This document shows, one piece after another, positions 34,498 to 41,714 of a DNA stretch of 64,000 bases (position 1 is the first letter of the stretch; every line of letters begins with the position of its first letter). The position numbers and the translations under genes are program-made. The stretch covers positions 372,001 through 436,000 of the forward strand of contig NZ_WBJY01000001.1 of the NCBI RefSeq assembly GCF_008831085.1, in the 5' to 3' direction. The stretch is from Pseudoclavibacter endophyticus (GTDB lineage Bacteria; Actinomycetota; Actinomycetes; Actinomycetales; Microbacteriaceae). The notes beneath the pieces are model-generated. The model did not search any database and was not told where the DNA came from. It saw only the letters and a program-made list of their open reading frames with translations.

Positions 34498-35426
34498 CGG
34501 CCCGCACGACCACGAACGGAAGCCGAAGCATGACCATGACCGCCGGGATGCGCATCCTGTCTTCAGCCACGATCGACCGGGTCGTCGCCGCCGCCCTCGA
34601 CGAGGACGCGCCTTGGGGTGACCTGACGAGCTCGGCCTTTCTGCCCGAGACCGTCGTGGCGCAGGCGCAGCTCGTCGCCCGGGAGCCCGGGGTGTTCAGC
34701 GGCGGGCGGGTGTTCGCGGCGGCGTTCCGGCTCACGGACCCGGCCGTCACGATCGGACAGCGCGTCGCCGACGGCGAGCGCTTCGAGCGGGGCGCCGTGC
34801 TCGCGACGGTCCGCGGACCCGCCCGCGCCGTGCTGACGGCCGAGCGCATCGGCCTCAATTTCGTGCAGCGCATGTCGGGCATCGCCACGCTCACGTCGCG
34901 CTACGTCGCCGAGGTTGCGCACACCCGCGCACGCATCGTCGACACCCGCAAGACAACGCCCGGCCTGCGCCCCTTCGAACGGCAGGCCGTCGTCGACGGC
35001 GGGGGCCGCAACCACCGATACTCGCTGTCCGACGCGGTCATGGTGAAGGACAACCACCTTGCCGTGCTCGCGAGCAGCGGCCGGCCCGTGACGGATGCGC
35101 TGCGCGAGGCCATCGAGCGCCTGCCGCACACGACGCACGTGGAGGTCGAGGTCGACCGGCGCGAGCAGATCGAACCCGTGCTGGCGGCGGGGATCGGCAC
35201 GATCATGCTCGACAACTTCTCGCTCGACGAGCTGCGGGCCGGCGTCGAGCAGGTCGCCGGCCGCGCGATCGTCGAGGCATCGGGCGGCGTGCGGCTCGAC
35301 ACGGTGCGGGCGATCGCCGAGACCGGCGTCGACGTGATCTCGGTGGGCGTCCTCACGCACTCGGCCCCGGCCCTCGACCTCGGGCTCGATGTCGGGATCG
35401 ACGACGACCTCGGGGATCGCGCGTGA
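34494..35426 (+). CDS. nadC: Nicotinate-nucleotide pyrophosphorylase (carboxylating)
   Basis: 310 aa. QPRTase motifs: DEDAPWGDLTSSAF, ERIGLNFVQRMSGIATLTSRYV, IVDTRKTTPGLRPFERQAVVDGGGRNHRYSLSD, VMVKDNHLAV, HVEVEVDRREQIEPVL, IMLDNFSLDELRAGV, VEASGGVRLDTVRAIAETGVDVISVG. Converts quinolinate and PRPP to nicotinate mononucleotide. ATG 34494 overlaps the nadB stop; later in-frame ATGs (34530, 34536) are alternatives. Confidence 0.95.
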   Translation: MTARTTTNGSRSMTMTAGMRILSSATIDRVVAAALDEDAPWGDLTSSAFLPETVVAQAQLVAREPGVFSGGRVFAAAFRLTDPAVTIGQRVADGERFERGAVLATVRGPARAVLTAERIGLNFVQRMSGIATLTSRYVAEVAHTRARIVDTRKTTPGLRPFERQAVVDGGGRNHRYSLSDAVMVKDNHLAVLASSGRPVTDALREAIERLPHTTHVEVEVDRREQIEPVLAAGIGTIMLDNFSLDELRAGVEQVAGRAIVEASGGVRLDTVRAIAETGVDVISVGVLTHSAPALDLGLDVGIDDDLGDRA

Positions 35427-35656
35427 CCTCGTCGGCCGCCCGGCGCATCGCGTCGCCGCCCGCCTCGCACTGGGCGGAAGGGGCTCGCGGCGAATGGAGT
35501 GCGGCTGGTGCCCCGGTCGGGGGAATGCTCGGCGTGTCGGGCGCCTGGTGCACGCAGATTGACACGGGATCCGCCGGGGCCGGGGCCGGGGCCGGGGCCG
35601 GGGCCGGTGCCGGTGCCGGTGCTGGTGCTGGTGCTGGTGCCGGGGCTGGTGCCTGA
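35423..35656 (+). CDS. Possible coupled small ORF bridging nadC and nadS
   Basis: An open frame starts at the GTG that overlaps the nadC stop (GTGA) and ends with TGA three nucleotides before the nadS start. It would encode 77 aa: an Arg/Ala/Ser-rich first part containing the dispersed repeat, then 13 consecutive Gly-Ala pairs. No relative is recognised, and composition suggests it may simply be a translated spacer keeping ribosomes moving to nadS, which lacks its own ribosome-binding site. Low confidence as a real protein. Confidence 0.3.
   Translation: MTSSAARRIASPPASHWAEGARGEWSAAGAPVGGMLGVSGAWCTQIDTGSAGAGAGAGAGAGAGAGAGAGAGAGAGA
35499..35561. repeat. 63-bp dispersed intergenic repeat, copy A
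   Basis: Aligns without gaps to 45138-45200. The first 14 nt (GTGCGGCTGGTGCC) are identical, the central 17 nt diverge, and 27 of the last 32 nt match (CGGCGTGTCG...GGTGCAC.CAGATTG). Overall 46 of 63 positions agree. Both copies sit between plus-strand genes in the same orientation. Confidence 0.65.
35576..35653 (+). repeat. Hexanucleotide repeat (GGGGCC/GGTGCY)x13
   Basis: Thirteen head-to-tail hexamers: five GGGGCC, two GGTGCC, three GGTGCT, then GGTGCC, GGGGCT, GGTGCC. The array ends 5 nt before the nadS GTG start. Five clean GGGGCC units could form a G-quadruplex on the coding strand and in the mRNA. Confidence 0.95.
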
Positions 35657-35658
35657 TC

Positions 35659-36852
35659 GTGCGTTACCTCGACAACGCCGCAACCACGGCCGTGCGCCCC
35701 GAGGTGCTCGAGGCGATGCTGCCCTACCTCACGCACGCGTTCGGCAACCCGTCGAGTCACCACACGATCGGTGAGGCGGCCGCGCGGGCGCTGGCCGATG
35801 CACGCGGACGCGTGGCGAGCATCCTGGGCATGCGCTCCGGCGATGTCGTGTTCACCTCTGGCGGCACGGAGGCGAACAACCTCGCCGTGAAGGGCATCGC
35901 GCTCGCGGCCCTGCAGCAGCGCGGGGCGCGTCACCTCGTGACGACGCCGATCGAGCACGAGTCGGTGCTCGAGTCGGCTGCCTATCTCCAGCGACTGCAC
36001 GGCTTCGAGGTGACCCGGGTGCCCGTCGACGGGGAGGGGCGACTCGATCCGGGCGCGGTCGCGGATGCCGTGCGCGCCGACACCGCGCTCGTCACTTTTG
36101 GGTACGCGAACAACGAGGTAGGGACCGTGCAAGACGTCTCGGCGGTCAGCGAGGCGGTCGCGGCGGTTCGCGCGGCGGGTGGCGCGGGCGCGTCGCACAC
36201 ACGGGCTCGCGTGCCCGTGCACGTCGACGCGGTGCAGGCGGCCGGGTGGCTGCCGCTCTCGGCGCGCGACCTGGGGGTCGACGCGCTCTCGATCGCCGGG
36301 CACAAGCTGGGGGCGCCCAAGGGAACGGGAGCCCTCGCCGTGCGGGGACGTGTGCCCGTGGAGCCGCTCCTGCACGGGGGAGGGCAGGAGCGCGGCCGCC
36401 GCAGCGGCACGGAGGACGTCGCCGGCGCCGTCGCGCTCGCGACCGCGCTCGAGCTGGCCGAGACAGAGCGCGTGGCGGCGGCCGCGAGGGTCGGGGCGCT
36501 GTGCAGGGACCTGATCGGGCGGGTGCTCGCGCTCGTGCCGACCGCGAGGCTGACGGGCGCCCCCGAGCATCGACTGCCGGGAACCGCGAGCTTCACCTTC
36601 GAGGGCACGAGCGGCGAAGCAGTGCTGCTCGAACTCGAGCGACGCGGCATCGTGTCATCGAGCGGCTCGGCGTGCGCCGCCGGGAGCGACGAGCCGTCGC
36701 ACGTGCTCGTCGCACTCGGGATTCCGCCCGAGATCGCGCAGACATCGGTGCGGTTCACCCTGCCCCACAGCTGGGACGAGCCGCTCGGCGTGGTCGCCGA
36801 CGCGGTTGCGGCGTCGGTCGCCGCTGTCGGCGGCCCCTCGCGCCGACCCTGA
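35659..36852 (+). CDS. nadS: NadS-type cysteine desulfurase
   Basis: 397 aa NifS/IscS-like PLP enzyme. RYLDNAATTAVRPEVLEAM start, FTSGGTEANNLAVKG, TTPIEHESVL, PVHVDAVQAAGWLP, PLP-Lys216 in SIAGHKLGAPKG, RSGTEDVAGAVALATAL, active Cys339 in SSGSACAAGSDEPSHVL. Provides sulfur for Fe-S clusters; its place right after nadABC points to maturation of the NadA cluster, as for NadS proteins elsewhere. GTG 35659 has no Shine-Dalgarno sequence because the hexamer repeat abuts it. Confidence 0.92.
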   Translation: MRYLDNAATTAVRPEVLEAMLPYLTHAFGNPSSHHTIGEAAARALADARGRVASILGMRSGDVVFTSGGTEANNLAVKGIALAALQQRGARHLVTTPIEHESVLESAAYLQRLHGFEVTRVPVDGEGRLDPGAVADAVRADTALVTFGYANNEVGTVQDVSAVSEAVAAVRAAGGAGASHTRARVPVHVDAVQAAGWLPLSARDLGVDALSIAGHKLGAPKGTGALAVRGRVPVEPLLHGGGQERGRRSGTEDVAGAVALATALELAETERVAAAARVGALCRDLIGRVLALVPTARLTGAPEHRLPGTASFTFEGTSGEAVLLELERRGIVSSSGSACAAGSDEPSHVLVALGIPPEIAQTSVRFTLPHSWDEPLGVVADAVAASVAAVGGPSRRP

Positions 36853-36949
36853 CCGATCCGAGGGGCGATCGTCCACTGAGCGCCGAGGGGACGCTGGCGG
36901 GGCAATGCGCAACGGGACCGGTCAGCGACGGCGCGTTCTGGCCGAACTC

Positions 36950-37813
36950 CTACCGGAAGCGACGGCCCTCGTCGCGCCGGAACAGGACGACGCCGACGAC
37001 GGCGAGCACGACCGTCCAGACCAAGAACGACACGAGCATCCACCACTCGACCGGCGTCCCGGTCGCGACTGACAGGCTCAGCTCGCGCGCCGCACGAACC
37101 GGCAGGAATCGGGTCGCGACCTCCAGCCACGCCGGGAACATCATGGGCGGCAGGAACAGGCCGGACGCGAACGCCATCACGAACATGACGAGCTGCGTCA
37201 CGGCGATTGCCGCCTTCTCGCCGCACGTCGTGCCGATGATGAGGCCGATGAGGGCCGCGGGGACCGAGGTCGCCACGACGGTGGCGATTCCCAGCGCGAG
37301 CCGCCCGGGATCGGGCGCCGCCGCAGTGAACAGCAAACCGACGACGAGCACGGGGACCACCGAGATCAGGGCCGTGACGAGCGTCGCGGTGATGAGCCCG
37401 ACGATGCGCGCGCCCCGGCGGCCGGGCAGCGTGCGAAGGTACGGCGCCCACGGCTTCGCGCGCTGCGACGCGAGCTCCAGGCCCAACGAGAACAGGCCGT
37501 TCGCCAGGAACCCGAACACCATCATCGACACGATGGCCTGCATCGCCGCGGCACTGTCGTCGCGCACCGCCGGGATTGGCAGCGCGAAGAACGAGAAGGC
37601 GAGTACGGGAAAGAGCATCCCGCCGATCCAGGCGATCGGCACCCGGAACGTCTCGATGAGGATCCACTTCGCGTGGGTGACCGCGAGGCCGACACCGCCG
37701 ACGAGCGCCCGATCGGCGTCTGCGGCAGGCGCGCCGCCGGGCCGCCCGCGAGGCGGCGGTGAGCTGTGCGACGGTGTCGCGGGCTGCTGGTCGTGCTGGC
37801 TGAGCGTCGTCAT
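36950..37813 (-). CDS. ABC-2 type transporter permease
   Basis: 287 aa with about six TM segments (AWIGGMLFPVLAFSFFAL, QAIVSMMVFGFLANGLFSLGLEL, LITATLVTALISVVPVLVVGLLF, IATVVATSVPAALIGLIIGTTC, VTQLVMFVMAFASGLFLPPMMF, WWMLVSFLVWTVVLAVVGVVLF). The pattern is that of ABC-2 exporters. Start overlaps the ATPase stop (ATGA). Together they form an exporter half-pair of unknown cargo (drug, lipid or peptide). N-terminal 35 residues are Pro/Gly-rich and probably cytoplasmic. Confidence 0.87.
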   Translation of the reverse strand: MTTLSQHDQQPATPSHSSPPPRGRPGGAPAADADRALVGGVGLAVTHAKWILIETFRVPIAWIGGMLFPVLAFSFFALPIPAVRDDSAAAMQAIVSMMVFGFLANGLFSLGLELASQRAKPWAPYLRTLPGRRGARIVGLITATLVTALISVVPVLVVGLLFTAAAPDPGRLALGIATVVATSVPAALIGLIIGTTCGEKAAIAVTQLVMFVMAFASGLFLPPMMFPAWLEVATRFLPVRAARELSLSVATGTPVEWWMLVSFLVWTVVLAVVGVVLFRRDEGRRFR

Positions 37814-38694
37814 CGTTCACTGCCCTTCGTGATGGTGAGGAAGGCCTCTTCGAGTGTCGCCCCGCGCACGGCGAGGTCCGAGAACGGGATGCCCGACGCG
37901 ACGAGCTCGCGGACGAACGCGTCGGCGTCAGCGGTCAGCACGGTCGCGCGACCGTCATCGCTCGCGCGCACGTCAGATGCTGCGTCGAGCGACTCGAGCT
38001 GCCGCACGTCGGCGCGCAGCGCCACTCGCCGCCTCGAGACGCGGGCGAGGACGGCCGGCAGATCATCGTCGGCGAGGACGCGTCCGCCGTCCATCACGAC
38101 GACCCGCTGCGCAAGCGCCTCGATCTCTTCGAGATGATGGCTCGTGACGATGATGGTGCAGCCGGCGGCATGCCGCGCCCGCAGCGCATCCCACAGGGTC
38201 GTGCGGGCCTCGACGTCGAGGCCCGTCGTCGGCTCGTCGAGAACGACGAGCGACGGAGTGCCGACGAAGGCCATCGCGACGGCGAGCCGCCGCTGCCAGC
38301 CGCCCGACAGTGAGCCGCACTGCTTGCGCGCCACCTCGCCGAGCCCGAACTCGTCGATGATGTCGTCGACCGGCGTCGGCGTGACGTAGTGCGCCGAGAC
38401 GATCTCGAGCGCCTCGCGCGCCCGCAGCGCCTCCGGCACCGCGGACCGCTGCGGCGTCGAGCCGACCCGCTGCCGGAATGCCGGGTCGCCAGGGTCGCCG
38501 CCGAAGAGCAGCACCCTGCCCGCGGTCGGCCGACGCAGCCCGAGCAGCAGCGAGAGGAGGGTCGATTTCCCCGCGCCGTTCGGACCGAGCATGCCGAGGC
38601 ACTCACCGGCGCGCAGATCGAGCGTGACATCGTCGACGGCGACGACATCGCCGAACGACTTGGATGCGTTTTGGACTGAGACGGGAAGAGTCAT
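37810..38694 (-). CDS. ABC transporter ATP-binding protein
   Basis: 294 aa. Walker A GPNGAGKSTLLSLLLG, signature LSGGWQRRLAVAMAF (LSGG), Walker B LVVLDEPTTGLD, switch His in IIVTSHHLEEIEAL. C-terminal extension typical of DrrA-like ABC-2 ATPases (RRRVALRADVRQLESL... LEEAFLTIT). Energises the permease encoded next. Overlaps the small regulator gene by 4 nt. Confidence 0.92.
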   Translation of the reverse strand: MTLPVSVQNASKSFGDVVAVDDVTLDLRAGECLGMLGPNGAGKSTLLSLLLGLRRPTAGRVLLFGGDPGDPAFRQRVGSTPQRSAVPEALRAREALEIVSAHYVTPTPVDDIIDEFGLGEVARKQCGSLSGGWQRRLAVAMAFVGTPSLVVLDEPTTGLDVEARTTLWDALRARHAAGCTIIVTSHHLEEIEALAQRVVVMDGGRVLADDDLPAVLARVSRRRVALRADVRQLESLDAASDVRASDDGRATVLTADADAFVRELVASGIPFSDLAVRGATLEEAFLTITKGSER

Positions 38695-38993
38695 GAGGAT
38701 GTTCCTCCAATCAGGTCGAGCAGGGTCGTGCGGTAGGTGCGGAAGGCGGCGCGTCCCTCGAGCGTGAGCGAGATGCGGGTCACGGGTTTGCGCCCTTCGA
38801 AGGCCTTCTCGATGCCGACGTATCCGGCGGCCTCGAGCTTCGCGAGGTGCGTCGTGAGATTGCCGGCGGTCATGTCGAGCAGCTCGCGCAAGCGCGGGAA
38901 CGTCATGCTGTCGTCGTCTGCGAGCGATTCGTCGAGCGTCGTCATGATGCGCAGCCGTGCTGGGGCGTGGATGACGGGGTCGAGTTGATCCAT
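38691..38993 (-). CDS. Small winged-helix regulator of the ABC operon
   Basis: 100 aa winged-helix protein: LDPVIHAPARLRIMTTLDE, DSMTFPRLRELLDMTAGNLTTHLAKLEAAGYVGIEKAFEGRKPVTRISLTLEGRAAFRTY. It resembles the HTH_27/PadR-ArsR-like regulators often encoded next to ABC-2 exporters. Co-encoded between the membrane protein and the ATPase, it probably binds the 29-bp palindrome in front of the operon (39750-39778). Confidence 0.85.
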   Translation of the reverse strand: MDQLDPVIHAPARLRIMTTLDESLADDDSMTFPRLRELLDMTAGNLTTHLAKLEAAGYVGIEKAFEGRKPVTRISLTLEGRAAFRTYRTTLLDLIGGTSS

Positions 38994-38998
38994 CTCGA

Positions 38999-39748
38999 TC
39001 AGGTCTCCGACGCCCGGGGCCCGGAGCCCGGCCTGGTCGGGTCGGTCCCACGCATCATGCCGCGCCACGACAGCCACGCGAAGACGGGGAGTACGACGAT
39101 CGAGCCGATCGCGTACGCGAGGAGGTGGTGCGGGGCGCCGATGAAGGTTGCGACGCAGGCGATGGCAATGACGCAGGAACCGAGCCCGAACGTGGCCCAT
39201 GAGCGCCAGATCGCGGCGCCGACCAGGTACATGAGCCCGGCCGTCGACACGTAGATCGACGGGGCGACGAGCGTGATCGACTCGGGAGCGAGCCCGTGCC
39301 CGATAAGGGCGGTGAGCGTGGCCGTCGCTCCGGCCATCGCGACCATCCAGGCCAGGCCGTACATGGTGTCCGACGTGGCCGAGCCGCCGCGGACTCCGCG
39401 TCCGAGCCGGGCCCCCATCGTGATCGATGCCGCGACGCCGACGATCATGAGCCCGCCGAACGCGATCGAGTCGATCGGGCTCGCGATCGTGAACCACGGG
39501 TTGCCACCGCGAACGCCGCTCCACAGCACGAGGAAACCGGTGAACCACACGACGCCCCACGTCAGCAGCAGGAGCGAGACGATGCGCGCGGTGCCGCCTC
39601 GTGCCGCGCGCTGCTGCGTGCGCATGAGCGCGGCCATCTCGGCGAGCTCGAGCGGGCCGTCGGCCTCTGGGTCGAGTGCGTCGCCGGTCTCGAGGGCGTC
39701 GCCGGGCACGGCATCCGGCCGATCGTTCCCGAAGGGCTTCTCATTCAT
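38999..39748 (-). CDS. Multi-pass membrane protein, first gene of the ABC operon
   Basis: 249 aa from ATG 39748. A polar acidic N-terminus (about 50 residues) leads to six or so TM helices (IVSLLLLTWGVVWFTGFLVLW, FGGLMIVGVAASITMGA, GLAWMVAMAGATATLTALI, IYVSTAGLMYLVGAAIWR, TFGLGSCVIAIACVATFIG, YAIGSIVVLPVFAWLSW). No family is recognised. Translation probably begins at the mRNA 5' end because the -10-like CAAACT ends 7 nt before ATG. It may be a sensor or accessory subunit of the exporter. Confidence 0.75.
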   Translation of the reverse strand: MNEKPFGNDRPDAVPGDALETGDALDPEADGPLELAEMAALMRTQQRAARGGTARIVSLLLLTWGVVWFTGFLVLWSGVRGGNPWFTIASPIDSIAFGGLMIVGVAASITMGARLGRGVRGGSATSDTMYGLAWMVAMAGATATLTALIGHGLAPESITLVAPSIYVSTAGLMYLVGAAIWRSWATFGLGSCVIAIACVATFIGAPHHLLAYAIGSIVVLPVFAWLSWRGMMRGTDPTRPGSGPRASET

Positions 39749-39749
39749 G

Positions 39750-39784
39750 CAAATGAGTTTGCACTGCAAACTGATTTGTGTCAA
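39750..39784 (-). promoter_or_regulatory. Promoter with 29-bp operator palindrome
   Basis: CAAAT, G, AGTTTGCA, C, TGCAAACT, G, ATTTG (39750-39778): 13 of 14 positions pair about a central base. On the minus strand TTGACA (39784-39779) and CAAACT 17 bp later form the promoter, so the palindrome covers spacer and -10 and ends next to the ATG. Strong candidate for autorepression. Confidence 0.82.
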
Positions 39785-39959
39785 GAGGTTGCCTACCGCC
39801 TCGCGATGCGCTCATCGGCGCGGACTCGGTGGTCAGCTCGGGGCTGCTCCGTGAGGATGAGGAGCTTCACGTCGGGGAACGGCGGTGCGATCGTGCGTCG
39901 CGGTCATGCTCGAGTGGGCGTCGATCTGGAGGTACTGGATGCGCTTCGTCGTCGCTCTT
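39785..39959. other. Gene-free interval
   Basis: About 175 bp (210 bp counted to the next start codon) between the TetR stop and the ABC operon promoter. Open frames here are short, mutually overlapping and lack start signals. Local G+C is lower than average. I see no structured element. Confidence 0.5.
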
Positions 39960-40583
39960 TCACACCCTCGCGGTGGGTGTCGATCGCTGGCCGAGTCTCG
40001 CTGCTTGGTCGAAGGCGGCTCGGGTCTCATCCGCAAGAGACGCCGGTGTTTTCGCTCGGCGTTGACCGGTCTGATAGCAGGCGAGGGCGACTTGGGAGGC
40101 GAACACGGCCGTCGCCTCGTCGGTGCCGCGGTCACGGAGGATCTCGCCCAGAATGACCCCGATCTGCTGGATCTTCAGGGCCTCGCGGCCGCGCAATTCG
40201 AGGTGCTGCTCGAGCAACCGTCTGTGCCGCGCATACGCGTCAAGGTCGGCGGTCGCGCGTTCGCACAACCCGACAACGATCGGACGGAGCTGCTCGACGG
40301 CCTCGATCGCGGTCTGAGCTACCGGAAAGACCTCCTGTTGTGCAACCTCGGCGATCGCGTCGAGCATCTGCTGCTCTTGGGCGAACACGACCTCCTGCTT
40401 GTCGCCGAAATATCGGAAAAACGTGGTGCGGCCAACGTCGGCTCGCGCGGCGATGTCGCTGACCGAGACGTTGTCGAAGCCTCTCGCGGCGAACAGTTCG
40501 TCGGAGGCCTCGATGATGCGCTGCCTCACGAGGCGTCGCTTGCGATCAGCGAGGGGTTCGAGCGCGGCGGAAGGATCAGGCAT
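39960..40583 (-). CDS. TetR-family regulator (divergent from SnoaL-like gene)
   Basis: 207 aa. HTH: QRIIEASDELFAARGFDNVSVSDIAARADVGRTTFFRYFGDKQEVVF. The C-terminal part is helical and matches a general TetR ligand domain. A promoter TTGGCA (40619-40614), 18-bp spacer, TAGAAT (40595-40590) ends 6 nt before ATG, so the mRNA is leaderless. An operator-like palindrome overlaps the -35, implying autorepression. Confidence 0.87.
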   Translation of the reverse strand: MPDPSAALEPLADRKRRLVRQRIIEASDELFAARGFDNVSVSDIAARADVGRTTFFRYFGDKQEVVFAQEQQMLDAIAEVAQQEVFPVAQTAIEAVEQLRPIVVGLCERATADLDAYARHRRLLEQHLELRGREALKIQQIGVILGEILRDRGTDEATAVFASQVALACYQTGQRRAKTPASLADETRAAFDQAARLGQRSTPTARV

Positions 40584-40589
40584 GGAAGG

Positions 40590-40652
40590 ATTCTACTGAT
40601 TAATGGTACTGAGTGCCAATCTGGACTGAGGCCTGTATGGTACTGAGTACCA
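40590..40652. promoter_or_regulatory. Twin TetR operators and divergent promoters
   Basis: TGGTACTGAGTGCCA (40604-40618) and TGGTACTGAGTACCA (40638-40652). The second is a perfect 7-1-7 palindrome, the first has one mismatch. Centres are 34 bp apart. Site 1 overlaps the TetR -35 and spacer; site 2 lies ahead of the SnoaL-like gene. Confidence 0.85.
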
Positions 40653-40692
40653 ACTATGGGGATTCGCCCCGTTCCGTCCTGGAGGACTGCTC

Positions 40693-41109
40693 ATGCTGAC
40701 GACCGAAGACCGCCTCGACATCGCCGAGACCCTCGCGCTCCATGCCCATCTCGTCGACGCCGACCAACTCGATCGCATCGATGAACTGTTCACGCCAGAC
40801 GCCGTCTACGACATGACCGCCCCCGGCATCGGAGTCTTTGAGGGACTCGATACGATTTGCGCCGCCGCGGCCCAGCTGTCTGCAAGTGGCCACGCACCCA
40901 TCGCGCACTTCCTCACCAATATCATCCTGACGAGCACCGGTGAAGACGAGGCCACGGCGCTGTCGAAGTGTCTGATGATCATGGCCACGGGAACGACCCA
41001 GGGGGTGACGTACGACGACACCCTTCGCCGCGACCAAGGCCACTGGCGAATCAGTCACCGGGTCATCACTCCGGCCGGACGCCCCGTCGCGACGCGTGAA
41101 GAGCACTGA
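40693..41109 (+). CDS. SnoaL-like (NTF2-fold) protein
   Basis: 138 aa. TTEDRLDIAETLALHAHLVDADQLDRIDELFTPDAVYDMTAPGIGVFEGLD is the SnoaL_4 N-terminus with the cone-shaped NTF2 fold, followed by HFLTNIILTSTGEDEATALSKCLMIM and WRISHRVITPAGRP. Such proteins act as ring dehydratases, isomerases or small-molecule hydrolases; this one has no identified partner. Start: ATG 40693 with GGAGGA. Probably regulated by the divergent TetR. Confidence 0.82.
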   Translation: MLTTEDRLDIAETLALHAHLVDADQLDRIDELFTPDAVYDMTAPGIGVFEGLDTICAAAAQLSASGHAPIAHFLTNIILTSTGEDEATALSKCLMIMATGTTQGVTYDDTLRRDQGHWRISHRVITPAGRPVATREEH

Positions 41110-41134
41110 GCCGTGTAACGGAACGCCGCGCCCC

Positions 41135-41140
41135 TAGACT
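41135..41140 (+). promoter_or_regulatory. pyrE -10 element (leaderless)
   Basis: TAGACT ends 7 nt before the GTG start at 41148; there is no Shine-Dalgarno sequence. Confidence 0.65.
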
Positions 41141-41147
41141 GTCGCGC

Positions 41148-41714
41148 GTGAACGACGACCGTGCCGCACTACTCCAGCTCATCCGTGACGAGGCCGTGTT
41201 CCACGGCGACTTCACGCTCACGAGCGGCAAGCGTGCCAGCTATTACATCGACCTCCGCAAGCTCAGTCTCGACCACCGCGCGGCCCCGCTCATCGGGCGC
41301 GTGTTGCTCGAGCTCGTCGATGAGCTCGGGGGAGCGGCCGGAGTCGACGCCGTCGGGGGCCTGACGATGGGCGCAGACCCGTTGGCCAACGCCGTCATGC
41401 ACCAGGGCGTGGCCCAGGGCCGCACGATCGACGCGTTCGTCGTGCGCAAGGAGCCCAAGGGCCACGGCCGCGGCAGGCAGGTCGAGGGTCCGGATCTCGA
41501 GGGCAAGCGCGTCGTCGTGCTGGAGGACACCTCGACCACGGGCGGCTCGCCGCTCGCGGCGATCGCGGCACTCGAGGCCGTCGGCGCGACGATCGTCGGC
41601 GTCGCGGTCATCGCCGACCGCGACACCGAGGCGCGCGGCCGCATCGAGGACGCAGGCTATGCCTACCGCTACGCGTTCGACCTGGCGGATCTGGGGCTGG
41701 CCGAGACGACATGA
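41148..41714 (+). CDS. pyrE: Orotate phosphoribosyltransferase
   Basis: 188 aa. FTLTSGKRASYYIDLRKLSL (orotate/PRPP loop), GGLTMGADPLANAV, FVVRKEPKGHGRGRQVEG (flexible catalytic loop) and the PRPP-binding VVVLEDTSTTGGSPLAAI. Converts orotate and PRPP to OMP in pyrimidine synthesis. GTG start with no leader. Its stop overlaps the next start (ATGA). Confidence 0.95.
   Translation: MNDDRAALLQLIRDEAVFHGDFTLTSGKRASYYIDLRKLSLDHRAAPLIGRVLLELVDELGGAAGVDAVGGLTMGADPLANAVMHQGVAQGRTIDAFVVRKEPKGHGRGRQVEGPDLEGKRVVVLEDTSTTGGSPLAAIAALEAVGATIVGVAVIADRDTEARGRIEDAGYAYRYAFDLADLGLAETT

Noticed and set aside
36853..36949. Possible terminator between convergent nadS and the ABC permease
   Set aside because: No stem longer than 5 bp found by eye in the 97-bp gap.
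39885..40646. Plus-strand open frame of about 250 codons antisense to tetR
   Set aside because: Runs through the tetR coding region and both operators; the TetR HTH is unmistakable on the other strand.
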